A stretch of 64,000 nucleotides of DNA from Actinomycetota bacterium (GCA_026393075.1 JAPLAW010000056.1:53973-117972), one strand, 5' to 3'; positions 29,522-38,549 are shown, counted from the stretch's first letter. Translations and numbers: made by a program. The notes: generated by a model from the letters alone, not told the origin.

Positions 29522-30426
29522 TGAAGATTGCGGTTGCCGCATCGCCTGAGGTAGCAATTCCAACGTTGGAATATCTCCGAGCATCCGAACATGAACTTGC
29601 ACTGATTATTTCACGCCCCGATAGCCCGGTTGGTAGAGGCCGCGAATTAACACCAACCGCAGTTTCGCAATGGGCTACTTCCAACGGAATTGAACTCTAT
29701 CGCCCTAATAAGGCAGCAGATTTTGATGAGCGTCTTAAGGATTATGACTTGGTAATCACCATTGGGTACGGCGTTTTGCTACCTGAGTACATTCTTGAAC
29801 AACCAAAGCATGGGTTCATTAATCTTCATTTCTCACTATTGCCGCTGTTACGTGGCGCAGCACCTGCACAACGCGCAATCATTGATGGACTTACCAAAAC
29901 AGGTATCACGGTTTTCCAACTAGATGCCGGAATGGATACTGGCCCCATCTATGTACAAACTGAACATTTCATAAAACCAAATATCACCTCGGGTGAATTG
30001 CTCGCTGAGTTAGCACTACTAGGTCCGAAGGCGATTAGTCAGACCCTAACGGCAATTGAAGCTGGTGTTATTCCGGTAGCGCAAGATCATTTACTTGCTA
30101 CCAGCGCTGCCAAATTAGGAAAAGCCGAGGCACAAATTAGCTGGTCTGATCCGGCGCAAAAGATTGTTAATAAGATTTTGGGTTTCGCACCTAACCCAGG
30201 CGCAACCGCTAAATTTCGAGGCGAAGTTTTGCGAATAACGAAAGCCCAAGTTACTGAAGTAACGCTACCGGTTGGTGAGATTTCGTTAGTAGCGGGGTCT
30301 GTACATGTAGGTACTGCAACAAATGCAGTTGAACTACTTGAAGTAACTCCTGCCGGTAAGAAACCAATGTCCGCTGCAGCGTGGGCTAATGGTGCTCGTT
30401 TTACAGCCGGGGAAACCATTGAATAA
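29521..30426 (+). CDS. fmt: methionyl-tRNA formyltransferase
   Basis: A 301-residue enzyme formylating initiator Met-tRNA from 10-formyl-THF. The catalytic region is INLHFSLLPLLRGAAPAQRA with the conserved His, and the metal/folate site Asp is in DAGMDTGPIY. The C-terminal OB domain is present. GTG start overlapping def. It has no direct tie to the fused mihF-gmk gene upstream, but the priA-def-fmt-rsmB-rpe order is conserved. Confidence 0.96.
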   Translation: MKIAVAASPEVAIPTLEYLRASEHELALIISRPDSPVGRGRELTPTAVSQWATSNGIELYRPNKAADFDERLKDYDLVITIGYGVLLPEYILEQPKHGFINLHFSLLPLLRGAAPAQRAIIDGLTKTGITVFQLDAGMDTGPIYVQTEHFIKPNITSGELLAELALLGPKAISQTLTAIEAGVIPVAQDHLLATSAAKLGKAEAQISWSDPAQKIVNKILGFAPNPGATAKFRGEVLRITKAQVTEVTLPVGEISLVAGSVHVGTATNAVELLEVTPAGKKPMSAAAWANGARFTAGETIE

Positions 30427-31774
30427 GCCGGTTCCGCGCACCTATAAGCGCGCTAATCCTGATGCTGTGCGGCTTCTAGTTTTTGATTTACTAACTGAAG
30501 TTAATCGCAGCGACGGTTATTCGAATTTACTTTTGCCGCAAGCGCTAACAGCGAGCAAGTTCGACGATCGTGATAAAGCTTTTGCCACTGAACTGCTTTA
30601 TGGAACTCTTCGAATGCAAGGTCGTCATGATTGGATATTGGCGCAAGTTTCTAATCGGCCCTGGAATCAGGTAGACCCAGGTGTCATAGATGTCGGGCGT
30701 ATGGCGCTTCAACAGATTCACGAGATGCGCGTGCCTGATCACGCTGCAGTTTCAGCTTCAGTAGATATTGCGCGTAAACGATTAGGCGAGGCCCAAGGTT
30801 CCTTCTTAAATGCTTTACTTCGCGCTGTTTTGAAGAAATCACTTGAAGAATGGTTGGCACCGCTGGCTGAAATCAAAGACCCAATCGAACGACTTTCGAT
30901 TCAATATTCACATCCACAATGGATTGTCTCGGCCTATTTCGATTTACTTAAGAGCGAAGCAGATGTCACCGCAGCTTTAATCGCCAATAATATTCCGGCC
31001 CAGCCAACGCTAGTCTCTTGGCCAGGTCGTTCTACTCAGGCTGAATTGATTGAACTCGGGGGAGTGCCGACGCAATTTTCTCCGTACGGCGTAAGACTCT
31101 CTGGTTCTCCTGGCGCTATACCGGCAATTAGAGATCGACGGGCCGGCGTTCAAGATGAAGGTTCCCAATTAGTTGCTGAAATATTCGCCGCAGTTAGCCA
31201 AGGTGCACACAACTGGCTCGATCTTTGCGCGGGACCTGGTGGCAAAGCAGCACTTATCTCCAGTATCGCAGCACTTGGAGATCACACATTTACTGCCAAT
31301 GAAATTTCGCAGCCGCGAGCAAACTTAGTTTCCCAAGTTGTTGAGTTCGGTCAAGTAATAGTTGGTGATGGTCGTGAAATCGCTAAGAGTGGCCGTACCT
31401 TTGATGCCATTTTAGCTGACGTGCCTTGTACTGGTTTAGGTGCGCTGCGACGGCGTCCGGAAGTTCGCTGGCGACGCACGCTAGCGGATTTACGAACACT
31501 GACTGATCTGCAAATTGAGTTAAGCGATGCGGCGATTTCAGTGCTTAATCCGAACGGATACTTTGCTTACGTTACTTGTTCGCCACACTTGGCTGAAACG
31601 AAGTTTCAAATATCAGCAATTCTCAAGAAACATCCGCAGCTGCAAAAGATTGATCTGCGCCCATATTTCCCGGCTGGGCTGGTGAGTGCAAATGATGATG
31701 GCTCACTGTTGCTTTGGCCGCAAATACATAACACGGATGCCATGTTCATGACCATCTTTCAGAAGTCGAGTTAG
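30419..31774 (+). CDS. rsmB: 16S rRNA m5C967 methyltransferase RsmB
   Basis: A 451-residue protein with an N-terminal NusB-like RNA-binding domain (to about residue 150) and a SAM-dependent methyltransferase domain. Motif I is LDLCAGPGGKAALIS. The two cysteines of RNA m5C enzymes are in ADVPCTGLGALRRRPEVRW and YVTCSPHLAETKF. The start is TTG 30419, overlapping the end of fmt by eight bases; the frame is open upstream but that part has no homology I recognise. Confidence 0.93.
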   Translation: MNKPVPRTYKRANPDAVRLLVFDLLTEVNRSDGYSNLLLPQALTASKFDDRDKAFATELLYGTLRMQGRHDWILAQVSNRPWNQVDPGVIDVGRMALQQIHEMRVPDHAAVSASVDIARKRLGEAQGSFLNALLRAVLKKSLEEWLAPLAEIKDPIERLSIQYSHPQWIVSAYFDLLKSEADVTAALIANNIPAQPTLVSWPGRSTQAELIELGGVPTQFSPYGVRLSGSPGAIPAIRDRRAGVQDEGSQLVAEIFAAVSQGAHNWLDLCAGPGGKAALISSIAALGDHTFTANEISQPRANLVSQVVEFGQVIVGDGREIAKSGRTFDAILADVPCTGLGALRRRPEVRWRRTLADLRTLTDLQIELSDAAISVLNPNGYFAYVTCSPHLAETKFQISAILKKHPQLQKIDLRPYFPAGLVSANDDGSLLLWPQIHNTDAMFMTIFQKSS

Positions 31775-31777
31775 GCT
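31772..31777 (+). promoter_or_regulatory. -10 box of leaderless rpe
   Basis: TAGGCT begins with the rsmB stop codon and ends six bases before the rpe ATG. Confidence 0.45.
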
Positions 31778-31783
31778 TTAGTC

Positions 31784-32449
31784 ATGGCTCATCAGATCCG
31801 GATTACCCCAAGTATTTTGAACGCAGATTTTGCTAATTTGGGTGCAGAGATTGAACGAATCTCGGTTACTTCAGATCTAGTTCACCTCGATGTCATGGAT
31901 GATATTTTTGTTCCGAACTTCACCTTTGATTTCGCACACGCATCCGAAATCATCTCGGTAAGTAAGCTGCCGGTCGATGCGCACCTAATGGTTGCAGATG
32001 TCGATCAGATCGCCCCGAAGTATGCTGAAGTTGGATGCGCAAGCGTGACAATTCACGCTGAAGCTACAACTGATATTCGAAGTACCTTAAAGGCAATTCG
32101 TAGCAATGGCGCCCGAGCATCGCTGGCACTTAAGCCCAAGACTTCACTCGATCCATACCTAGAGTTTCTAGATGACCTCGACATGTTGCTGATCATGACT
32201 GTTGAACCAGGTTTTGGTGGACAGAAATTTATGACTGATCAGCTACCGAAGATTGCGCAGGCACGTAAGGCGATCGGATCTAAACCAATTTGGCTGCAAG
32301 TTGATGGTGGTGTCTCGCTCGAAACCATCGAGTCTGCGGCTGCGGCTGGCGCCGATACTTTCGTAGCTGGCAGCGCGGTATTTAACAGCGCAGATCCAGC
32401 GCAAATGGTCACCATTCTGCGTGAAAAGGCCCAGTCAGCTAAGAATTAG
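31784..32449 (+). CDS. rpe: ribulose-phosphate 3-epimerase
   Basis: A 221-residue TIM-barrel epimerase of the pentose phosphate pathway interconverting Ru5P and Xu5P. Motifs: PSILNADFANLG, VHLDVMDDIFVPNFTF with metal ligands, MTVEPGFGGQKFM, and the phosphate site VDGGVSLETI. Length is standard. Confidence 0.96.
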   Translation: MAHQIRITPSILNADFANLGAEIERISVTSDLVHLDVMDDIFVPNFTFDFAHASEIISVSKLPVDAHLMVADVDQIAPKYAEVGCASVTIHAEATTDIRSTLKAIRSNGARASLALKPKTSLDPYLEFLDDLDMLLIMTVEPGFGGQKFMTDQLPKIAQARKAIGSKPIWLQVDGGVSLETIESAAAAGADTFVAGSAVFNSADPAQMVTILREKAQSAKN

Positions 32450-32489
32450 TTACGATGTTAATAGTGACTCGCGATCTACGTACCTGAAG

Positions 32490-32495
32490 TAAACT
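32490..32495 (+). promoter_or_regulatory. -10 box of leaderless hisE-hisG
   Basis: TAAACT is followed by GATCCC and the hisE ATG. A GTGACT that could serve as a -35 lies 20 bases upstream, somewhat far. Confidence 0.5.
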
Positions 32496-32501
32496 GATCC
32501 C

Positions 32502-32765
32502 ATGAAGTCATTTGAATCGCTCTTCGCTGAACTATCTGAGAAAGTCGCATCCCAGTCAGCTGACTCGGCCACCGTAGCTGCGGTTAGTGCTGGAGTTCAT
32601 TCAATTGGCAAGAAAGTTCTAGAGGAAGCTGGGGAAGTTTGGCTAGCTGCTGAACATGAGGGCGATGAGGCGCTGGCCGAAGAGATCAGCCAACTGCTTT
32701 ATCACTTACAAGTTCTGATGCTAGCTCGCGAAATTTCACTCGCCGATGTTTATCGTTACCTGTAG
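32502..32765 (+). CDS. hisE: phosphoribosyl-ATP pyrophosphatase
   Basis: An 87-residue all-alpha NTP pyrophosphatase, second step of histidine biosynthesis. The EExxE-type metal motif is [20 protein letters not shown], and [14 protein letters not shown] follows. It is separate from HisI, as in actinobacteria, and sits 9 bases before hisG. Confidence 0.95.
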   Translation: MKSFESLFAELSEKVASQSADSATVAAVSAGVHSIGKKVLEEAGEVWLAAEHEGDEALAEEISQLLYHLQVLMLAREISLADVYRYL

Positions 32766-32774
32766 GAGTAAACC

Positions 32775-33614
32775 ATGATTCGAATAGCTGTTCCGAACAA
32801 GGGTTCCCTGGCTGATTCATCTATTGCTATTCTAAAAGAGGCTGGCTATCGCCAGCGAGTTGATGCTCGTGATTTGGTTCTTTTGGATCCGGAAAATGGG
32901 GTCGAGTTTTATTACTTACGACCACGCGATATTGCTATCTATGTGGGATCTGGTGAACTAGAAGCTGGCATTACCGGTCGCGACTTACTTATTGACTCTG
33001 GCGCACCTGCAAAAGAGATCTTGAGTTTAGGTTTCGGCGGTTCTACATTTCGTTTCGCTGGCAGTGCCGATCGTGATTGGAAGATAAGCGATCTGGCCGG
33101 AAAACGCATTGCAACTGCTTATCCTGGCTTGGTTGCGGATCATCTCAAGGACCTGAAAATTTCAGCAGAAGTTGTTCGTTTAGATGGTGCTGTCGAAAGC
33201 AGTGTTCGACTAGGGGTGGCAGATGTAATCGCCGATGTAGTCAGCACCGGAAATACCTTGCGACAAGCAGGGCTCAAGATTTTCGGCGAACCAATCCTGA
33301 ACAGTGAGGCGGTATTGATTAAGAATGCTAGTCAAGCTGATGGCCTAGAAATCCTTATGCGACGACTACAAGGCGTTGTTACTGCTCGACAATATGTTTT
33401 GCTTGATTACGATATTCCAAAAAGCGCACTTGATCGCGCCTGCGAACTAACACCAGGGCTAGAGTCGCCAACTATTTCGCCACTTCAAAAGTCCGACTGG
33501 GTCGCGGTCCGTGCGATGGTGCCACGTCAGGACACAAACGCCGTCATGGATGATCTTTGGACGATCGGTGCTCGCGGCATCTTGGTAACAGATATCCACG
33601 CCTGCCGTCTATAA
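32775..33614 (+). CDS. hisG: ATP phosphoribosyltransferase, long form
   Basis: A 279-residue HisG with the C-terminal ACT-like regulatory domain (from about residue 210), the form feedback-inhibited by histidine. Visible motifs are [20 protein letters not shown] at the N-terminus and [20 protein letters not shown] around the PRPP-binding region. It has a good ribosome-binding site, AGGAG, seven bases before the ATG. No hisZ is needed for this form. Confidence 0.95.
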   Translation: MIRIAVPNKGSLADSSIAILKEAGYRQRVDARDLVLLDPENGVEFYYLRPRDIAIYVGSGELEAGITGRDLLIDSGAPAKEILSLGFGGSTFRFAGSADRDWKISDLAGKRIATAYPGLVADHLKDLKISAEVVRLDGAVESSVRLGVADVIADVVSTGNTLRQAGLKIFGEPILNSEAVLIKNASQADGLEILMRRLQGVVTARQYVLLDYDIPKSALDRACELTPGLESPTISPLQKSDWVAVRAMVPRQDTNAVMDDLWTIGARGILVTDIHACRL

Positions 33615-33615
33615 C

Positions 33616-34806
33616 TTAGATGTTAGCTGCTTCAACATCTTCGCGGGTAATGCCCAATAAATAAAGAACTGAATCCAAATATGGCGCAGTTAAGGAACTA
33701 TCCGCGGCGGCACGTACTGCAGGTTTTGCATTAAATGCAATTCCCAAACCTGCTGCAGCAATCATGTCTAGATCGTTAGCACCGTCGCCAATAGCAATAG
33801 TTTGTTCCAGTGTCACGCCAGTCTTAGCTGCAAAATCGCGTAGTGCTTGAGCTTTAGCAGCTCGATCAATAATTGGTGCCAAAACTTGGCCCGTTAATTT
33901 TCCGCCGACAATTTCGAGGTTATTGGCGCGATAGTTAGTAATTCCTAATTCGGAAAGTAGCGGCTCGATCACAGCAGTGAAACCACCTGAAACAACGGCA
34001 ACTTCGTGACCTAATTTCTGAAGAGTCTTGACCAAAGTTCTGGCTCCGGGCGTTAGTTTTATTTCGCTCCGCACCTGCTCCAAAATATCTTCGGAGGCGC
34101 CAGCCAATAAGGCAACTCGCGCTCGCAGTGATGCTTCGAAATCTAGTTCACCTGCCATGGCAGCGTTCGTAATCTCGATAACTTCTTTCTCGACACCGAC
34201 TTTGGCAGCGAGTAATTCAATTACTTCCTGTTGAATCAAAGTTGAATCTACATCCATCACAACGAGTTTCTTAGCTAATCGGGCTAGACCACCAGGGGAG
34301 ACTGCAATATCGATTCCTACTTCACGAGCTACTAGAGCAAGAGAAGTACGAAGTTGGTCAACACTGGCTGCAGATACTTGGAACTCAACTGCCGTAACTG
34401 GGTATGAAGCCATACGAAAGATGCGTTCGATATTTCCGCCTTGCGCAGTTATCGCGGTGGCGATCTGAGCAATTGCACTTGGTTGCAGCTTTTGCGACAA
34501 TGCAACAACATGTAATAGACCTTGCTTGGCTTGAATCGAGCTAGTAGCTGAATCTGAAAATAACGTCGCAATGTCCACGCCTAACTTGTTTGCGCATTCA
34601 TCCAAATCTTCTTCGATAGCTTTGCTATGTGCTGGGCTTAATCCAATCAAGACTGTCAGGATCAAGCGATCGCTAATGACCACCTGTTCGATATCCAAAA
34701 CGGTGATGGCAAATGGTTCTAGGGTGGCAAAGAGCGCTTGTGTTATGCCTGGGGCATCGGTGCCAGTTAGAAGGATCAGGCCAGTGTGTTGCGCATCGCT
34801 GCTCAT
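33616..34806 (-). CDS. serB: phosphoserine phosphatase
   Basis: A 396-residue protein: about 180 residues of tandem ACT-like domains, then a HAD phosphatase. The nucleophile loop is VVMDVDSTLIQQE, motif II Ser is in VVSGGFTAVIEPL, and motif III/IV is IAIGDGANDLDMI. It makes serine from phosphoserine and is probably regulated by an amino acid through the ACT part. Its stop lies one base from hisG, convergent. It is divergent from an ABC ATPase gene across 40 bases holding both -10 boxes and a palindrome. Confidence 0.95.
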   Translation of the reverse strand: MSSDAQHTGLILLTGTDAPGITQALFATLEPFAITVLDIEQVVISDRLILTVLIGLSPAHSKAIEEDLDECANKLGVDIATLFSDSATSSIQAKQGLLHVVALSQKLQPSAIAQIATAITAQGGNIERIFRMASYPVTAVEFQVSAASVDQLRTSLALVAREVGIDIAVSPGGLARLAKKLVVMDVDSTLIQQEVIELLAAKVGVEKEVIEITNAAMAGELDFEASLRARVALLAGASEDILEQVRSEIKLTPGARTLVKTLQKLGHEVAVVSGGFTAVIEPLLSELGITNYRANNLEIVGGKLTGQVLAPIIDRAAKAQALRDFAAKTGVTLEQTIAIGDGANDLDMIAAAGLGIAFNAKPAVRAAADSSLTAPYLDSVLYLLGITREDVEAANI

Positions 34807-34812
34807 ATGCGC

Positions 34813-34818
34813 AGATTA
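34813..34818 (-). promoter_or_regulatory. -10 box of leaderless serB
   Basis: On the minus strand TAATCT is followed by GCGCAT and the serB ATG at 34806, a six-base gap. Confidence 0.5.
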
Positions 34819-34819
34819 C

Positions 34820-34831
34820 CGTGAATTCACG
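34820..34831 (+). promoter_or_regulatory. 12-bp perfect palindrome in the serB / ABC ATPase divergent promoter
   Basis: CGTGAATTCACG reads the same on both strands. It lies one base from each of the two opposing -10 boxes (TAATCT on minus, TATCTT on plus), so a bound protein would block both promoters. This is a candidate operator; no regulator is known for it from the sequence. Confidence 0.45.
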
Positions 34832-34832
34832 C

Positions 34833-34838
34833 TATCTT
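34833..34838 (+). promoter_or_regulatory. -10 box of the ABC ATPase gene
   Basis: TATCTT is eight bases before the ATG at 34847, close to leaderless spacing; no SD is seen. Confidence 0.4.
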
Positions 34839-34846
34839 TTCGCTCT

Positions 34847-35638
34847 ATGGCAAGCGATACCGTTCTAACTCTCGATGAAGTAACTGTTCGTCGTGGGGCC
34901 TCAACAATCTTGGGGCCGCTTTCGCTGACCTTACGAACTGGGCAACGGTGGGTGATTCTGGGCCCTAATGGAGCGGGTAAATCCACTCTTCTGCAATTAA
35001 TTTCTACTCGAATTTTTCCAACAACTGGATCAGCCCAAATTCTAGATAAAGCAATGGGTAAAGTTGATCTTTTTGAATTACGAACCAGAATCGGATTGGT
35101 TTCGGCGAATAGCACAACTGGTATTCCAGATGATGAACTTGTTCGAGACGTTGTTTTGACTGCAGCATATGCAATCAGTGGTCGTTGGAATGAAAGTTAT
35201 GACCTCTGGGATGAATCTCGGGCCATCGCGCTACTGACAACTTTTGGGGTGCGGGCACTTGGGGATCGTGCTTATGGAACTCTAAGTGAAGGTGAACGCA
35301 AACGTGTCACCATCGCTCGAGCTTTGATGGTTGATCCCGAATTAATTCTGCTTGATGAGCCAACTTCAGGGTTGGACCTGCCGGGTCGAGAAGATCTGCT
35401 AACTCGGTTCGCAACCTTTGCCAGTGATCCATCTTCTCCTGCTTCGATTATTGTTACTCATCATCTCGAGGAGATACCAGTCGGCACTACTCATGCGCTC
35501 CTAATCAAAAATGGTCAAATCGCGTATTCGGGCGAGATTGATGAAGTTCTAACTACTGCAAACGTCTCTGATGTTTTTAACTATCCACTGACTGTTACCA
35601 AAGAAGGTGCTCGGTTCTTTGCTCGCGCAAATCGATGA
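34847..35638 (+). CDS. ABC transporter ATP-binding protein, YlmA/ModF-like
   Basis: A 263-residue stand-alone ABC ATPase. Walker A is LGPNGAGKSTLLQL, the signature is LSEGERKRVTIARAL, Walker B is LILLDEPTSGLD, and the switch His is in IVTHHLEEIP. No permease or binding protein is adjacent, so substrate and partner are unknown. The pattern recalls YlmA/ModF-type cytoplasmic ABC proteins. The frame is open upstream through serB, but ATG 34847 gives a normal N-terminus. It overlaps ung by 32 bases. Confidence 0.88.
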   Translation: MASDTVLTLDEVTVRRGASTILGPLSLTLRTGQRWVILGPNGAGKSTLLQLISTRIFPTTGSAQILDKAMGKVDLFELRTRIGLVSANSTTGIPDDELVRDVVLTAAYAISGRWNESYDLWDESRAIALLTTFGVRALGDRAYGTLSEGERKRVTIARALMVDPELILLDEPTSGLDLPGREDLLTRFATFASDPSSPASIIVTHHLEEIPVGTTHALLIKNGQIAYSGEIDEVLTTANVSDVFNYPLTVTKEGARFFARANR

Positions 35639-36260
35639 TAGTTGGCGAACATTATTCGCTGAGTATCATTCAGAGCTCGCCCAGATCCAACAGATTATTG
35701 CTGCGCAACGCATAACCCCTGCTCATGAAAATGTTCTACGCGTCTTTAGTTATTCAATTTCTCATTACCGTGCTGTCATCGTGGGCCAAGACCCATACCC
35801 AACGCGTGGATATGCAACTGGATTCGCTTTCAGTGTGAACCCCGAAGTAAATCCAATTCCAGCCTCACTTAAAAATATTTTCACTGAATATGTCTCTGAC
35901 ACTGGCTTTAGCTTTCCGATTAATGGCGACTTATCGAACTGGGCCAGCAATGGGGTCGCGTTACTAAATAGTTCATTAACTTTAAATCTTGACGATAAAG
36001 CTGAGCACCTCAAGATTGGTTGGCAACGTATAACTGCGGCAGCGCTAGATATTCTGGGAAATAACGGATGTGTGGCGATCCTGTGGGGGAGCCAAGCACA
36101 AAAATTGGGAACCTCTTTCGCGCCATCACGGAAAGTTGAGTCAGTTCATCCCAGCCCACTCTCGGCCTGTCGCGGGTTCTTCGGTAGTAAACCGTTTACA
36201 AAATGCAATGAACTACTGATTGCTTCGGGGCAAGATCCGATCAACTGGCAATTGCCATAA
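35607..36260 (+). CDS. ung: uracil-DNA glycosylase, family 1
   Basis: A 217-residue base-excision repair enzyme. The catalytic water-activating motif is VIVGQDPYPTRGYATGFAFS, and the DNA-intercalation loop HPSPLSACRGFFGSKPF is near residue 180. Family 1 enzymes often have His after GQDPY; Pro here is common in actinobacteria. The start is uncertain: GTG 35607 is listed, but TTG 35619 would shorten the overlap with the ABC gene and also fits. It ends at a strong terminator. Confidence 0.93.
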   Translation: MLGSLLAQIDDSWRTLFAEYHSELAQIQQIIAAQRITPAHENVLRVFSYSISHYRAVIVGQDPYPTRGYATGFAFSVNPEVNPIPASLKNIFTEYVSDTGFSFPINGDLSNWASNGVALLNSSLTLNLDDKAEHLKIGWQRITAAALDILGNNGCVAILWGSQAQKLGTSFAPSRKVESVHPSPLSACRGFFGSKPFTKCNELLIASGQDPINWQLP

Positions 36261-36264
36261 AAGA

Positions 36265-36297
36265 AAGCGGGCCACGATTTCTCGTGGCCCGCTTCTA
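36265..36297 (+). terminator. bidirectional intrinsic terminator between ung and the purine permease gene
   Basis: A perfect 13-bp stem AAGCGGGCCACGA / TCGTGGCCCGCTT with loop TTTC lies between convergent genes. On the plus strand it is followed by CTATTT, on the minus strand by TCTTTT. It is the strongest terminator I see in the window. Confidence 0.88.
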
Positions 36298-36311
36298 TTT
36301 AACTCTAGTAC

Positions 36312-37766
36312 CTATGCAGTCCAGTTATTAATTGGAGATGATAAGAAGTAGATCATGAATAGACCAGAGACGAAGTACAACAAAGCATGAACTTCTTTGC
36401 CGCGACCTTGGAATACTCGGATCAAGACGTGAGTGATGAATCCAGCGCCAATACCAACTGAGATGTTGTAAGTAAATGGCATCAAGATAATAGTTAGGAA
36501 TGCAGGGATTGCGATTCCTAGATCATCCCAATCGATATTCTTAATCTGAGTCATCATTAGGAAACCTACGATGATTAGCGCTGGGGTTGCCGCCTCGTAA
36601 GGAATGATTGCAACTAGTGGCGCTAAGAAGGTAGTTAGCAAGAAGCAGATACCGGTAACGATTGAAGCTAAACCAGTACGAGCACCTTCGCCTACACCTG
36701 AAGCTGATTCAATATAACTGGTATTCGATGAGATACCTGCAGCGCCACCTGCAGCAGCTGCAAGTGAGTCAACTAGCAAGATCTTCTGAATGTCATCTAC
36801 ATTTCCATCTTTATCTGCGAGTCCTGCTTCGTGACCAATTGCGGTAACTGTTCCAACAGTGTCGAAGAAATCAGAAAGTAGCAAAGTGAATAGAAGAAGG
36901 ATTGCAGCGATCAAAGTTACGTTATCTAGCTGGAACGCTCCGAAGAGATCGAATTGTCCAGTGAAGTCGAACTTAGGTGTTGCGACAATATCGGTTGGTA
37001 CGTTAGGAATGTTTAATCCCCAGCCGCCGTCAACAATCTTTGGTGGGTTACCAGCTGTGAATCCTGGTGCAATGTTGTACATCTTCTGGACAACAACAGC
37101 CACAACGGTTGCGCCTACGATGCCAATCAGGATTGCACCCTTAACTTTACGAACCATTAAGCCGATCATCAAGATAAGACCGAATACGAACACCACAGTT
37201 GGCCAGCCAACTAGGTTTCCATTCACACCTAGACCTACTGGAACGGGACCGCTCGCAGTTTTGCGAACGAACCCTGCGTCAACTAGTCCAATAAGTGCGA
37301 TGAATAGACCGATACCAACTGAGATCGCGATCTTGATCTGCGCTGGAACTGCCTTAAATACCGCTACTCGGAAACCAGTTAGAACTAGTACCAAGATGAT
37401 TAGACCTTCAAGAACAACAAGGCCCATTGCTGCAGCCCAAGTCATCTTCGATGCGATGCCAACTGCAACGAAAGTGTTGAGTCCAAGACCGGTTGCAAGT
37501 GCCAATGGATAATTGGCAACTGAGCCCATAAGAATTGTGAGCAAGCCAGCTATCAAAGCTGTAGTTGCGGCGACCATTGCCGGAGCAGGAGCTGCGCCAC
37601 CAAATAGGAACTGGCCATTTGCATCTGGTGAATACGCCAGAATGATTGGGTTAAGGGCCACGATGTAAGCCATCGTGAAGAAGGTAACGAGTCCGCCACG
37701 GATTTCAGTTGATACTGAAGATCCACGTTGCGAGATCTTGAAATAACTGTCTAGGAATTTAGTCAA
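36312..37766 (-). CDS. AzgA-type purine (adenine/guanine/hypoxanthine) permease
   Basis: A 484-residue NCS2-superfamily transporter with about 12-14 hydrophobic segments. The N-terminus, STEIRGGLVTFFTMAYIVALN, is the AzgA signature, and LLSDFFDTVGTVTAIG carries the conserved substrate-site region. It imports nucleobases by proton symport; with apt, 5 kb away, it forms a salvage route. Start is TTG 37766 with GAAAGG 11 bases upstream. The 96-base leader contains a hairpin but no purine-riboswitch signature. Confidence 0.9.
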   Translation of the reverse strand: MTKFLDSYFKISQRGSSVSTEIRGGLVTFFTMAYIVALNPIILAYSPDANGQFLFGGAAPAPAMVAATTALIAGLLTILMGSVANYPLALATGLGLNTFVAVGIASKMTWAAAMGLVVLEGLIILVLVLTGFRVAVFKAVPAQIKIAISVGIGLFIALIGLVDAGFVRKTASGPVPVGLGVNGNLVGWPTVVFVFGLILMIGLMVRKVKGAILIGIVGATVVAVVVQKMYNIAPGFTAGNPPKIVDGGWGLNIPNVPTDIVATPKFDFTGQFDLFGAFQLDNVTLIAAILLLFTLLLSDFFDTVGTVTAIGHEAGLADKDGNVDDIQKILLVDSLAAAAGGAAGISSNTSYIESASGVGEGARTGLASIVTGICFLLTTFLAPLVAIIPYEAATPALIIVGFLMMTQIKNIDWDDLGIAIPAFLTIILMPFTYNISVGIGAGFITHVLIRVFQGRGKEVHALLYFVSGLFMIYFLSSPINNWTA

Positions 37767-37862
37767 TGAGGTGCCTTTCTGATTTTGTTAACGGAGGTGT
37801 TTGCGACTCCGAGCCGAAAGAACGTTCGGCTAACGTAGGGAACTTAAGGCCAAACCTAAGGC
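37767..37862 (-). promoter_or_regulatory. leader of the purine permease gene with a small hairpin
   Basis: A 7-bp stem AGCCGAA / TTCGGCT (37812-37818 with 37825-37831, six-base loop) lies about 45 bases before the start. A second imperfect inverted repeat, CTTAAGG...CCTAAG at 37843-37860, adjoins the stop of the upstream gene. TACGTT (37832-37837, minus) could be a -10. No U-run follows either stem. Function is unknown. Confidence 0.35.
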
Positions 37863-38543
37863 TTACTGAGAAGTATTTGAGGTAAGCCGAGCCACGATCC
37901 CTAAGAAAATTGCGATCGATTGGCCGATTAATAGGGCAAATAGGGCAGTTCCGAGACCTAAATTCCCACCGAGCAGCGCTCCCAGAACCAAAACTGTTCC
38001 TTCAATAGCTAAGCGAACTCGTCCAACTCGGATACCACTCTTATGGTGAAGGGCTGTCATCAGGCCATCTCGCGGTCCCGGACCTAGGCCACAAGTAATA
38101 TAGAGACTTGATCCAGCACCTACTAATGCGATGCCGACGAAAACATAGATGAGTCCAACTACTGTATTTTCAGCAGGTGGAATGAAATCGATACCAAGTT
38201 GAATCGCAGCAGCGATTATTACGATATTTGAAACCGTGCCGAATCCAGGCTTTTCTTTTAGCGGAATCCACAGCAACAGGACGATCGCACTGATTATGAA
38301 AGTCAAAAGTCCAATCTCTGAATCAAAAGTCTTAGCTAGCCCTTGTGCCAAAACGGACCAAGGTGCATTTCCCAAATTTGATAGAATTAATAATGAATCG
38401 CCAATGCCGAAAATGAATAATCCAAAGAACAAAATCGTCACTCGCGAAACCGATAAGTCCCAACGATTTGATGCTCGCCACGGTGTTACAGGAATGGTCT
38501 TATGTGGTCGCAAGAAATCTAGGAATCGAGGGGTCAATGACAT
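37863..38543 (-). CDS. YczE/YitT-like integral membrane protein
   Basis: A 226-residue protein with about five transmembrane helices. FGIGDSLLILSNLGNAPWSVL and the GLGPGPRDGLMTAL motif resemble the YczE/YyaS/YitT (DUF6198) membrane family, whose function is unknown. I start at ATG 38543, which has TATCCT six bases upstream; a frame reaching 38561 would put the start inside the promoter. It is divergent from the DUF554 gene. Confidence 0.78.
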   Translation of the reverse strand: MSLTPRFLDFLRPHKTIPVTPWRASNRWDLSVSRVTILFFGLFIFGIGDSLLILSNLGNAPWSVLAQGLAKTFDSEIGLLTFIISAIVLLLWIPLKEKPGFGTVSNIVIIAAAIQLGIDFIPPAENTVVGLIYVFVGIALVGAGSSLYITCGLGPGPRDGLMTALHHKSGIRVGRVRLAIEGTVLVLGALLGGNLGLGTALFALLIGQSIAIFLGIVARLTSNTSQ

Positions 38544-38549
38544 TTGCCG

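Noticed and set aside
36859-37512. A 217-codon open frame on the plus strand inside the purine permease gene
   Set aside because: It is antisense to a well-supported AzgA transporter, has a Pro/Thr/Arg-rich composition typical of a reverse-complement hydrophobic gene, and has no recognisable domain or RBS.
37767-37862. Purine riboswitch before the AzgA permease gene
   Set aside because: The leader has a small hairpin but lacks the conserved three-way-junction and loop-loop sequences of purine riboswitches.
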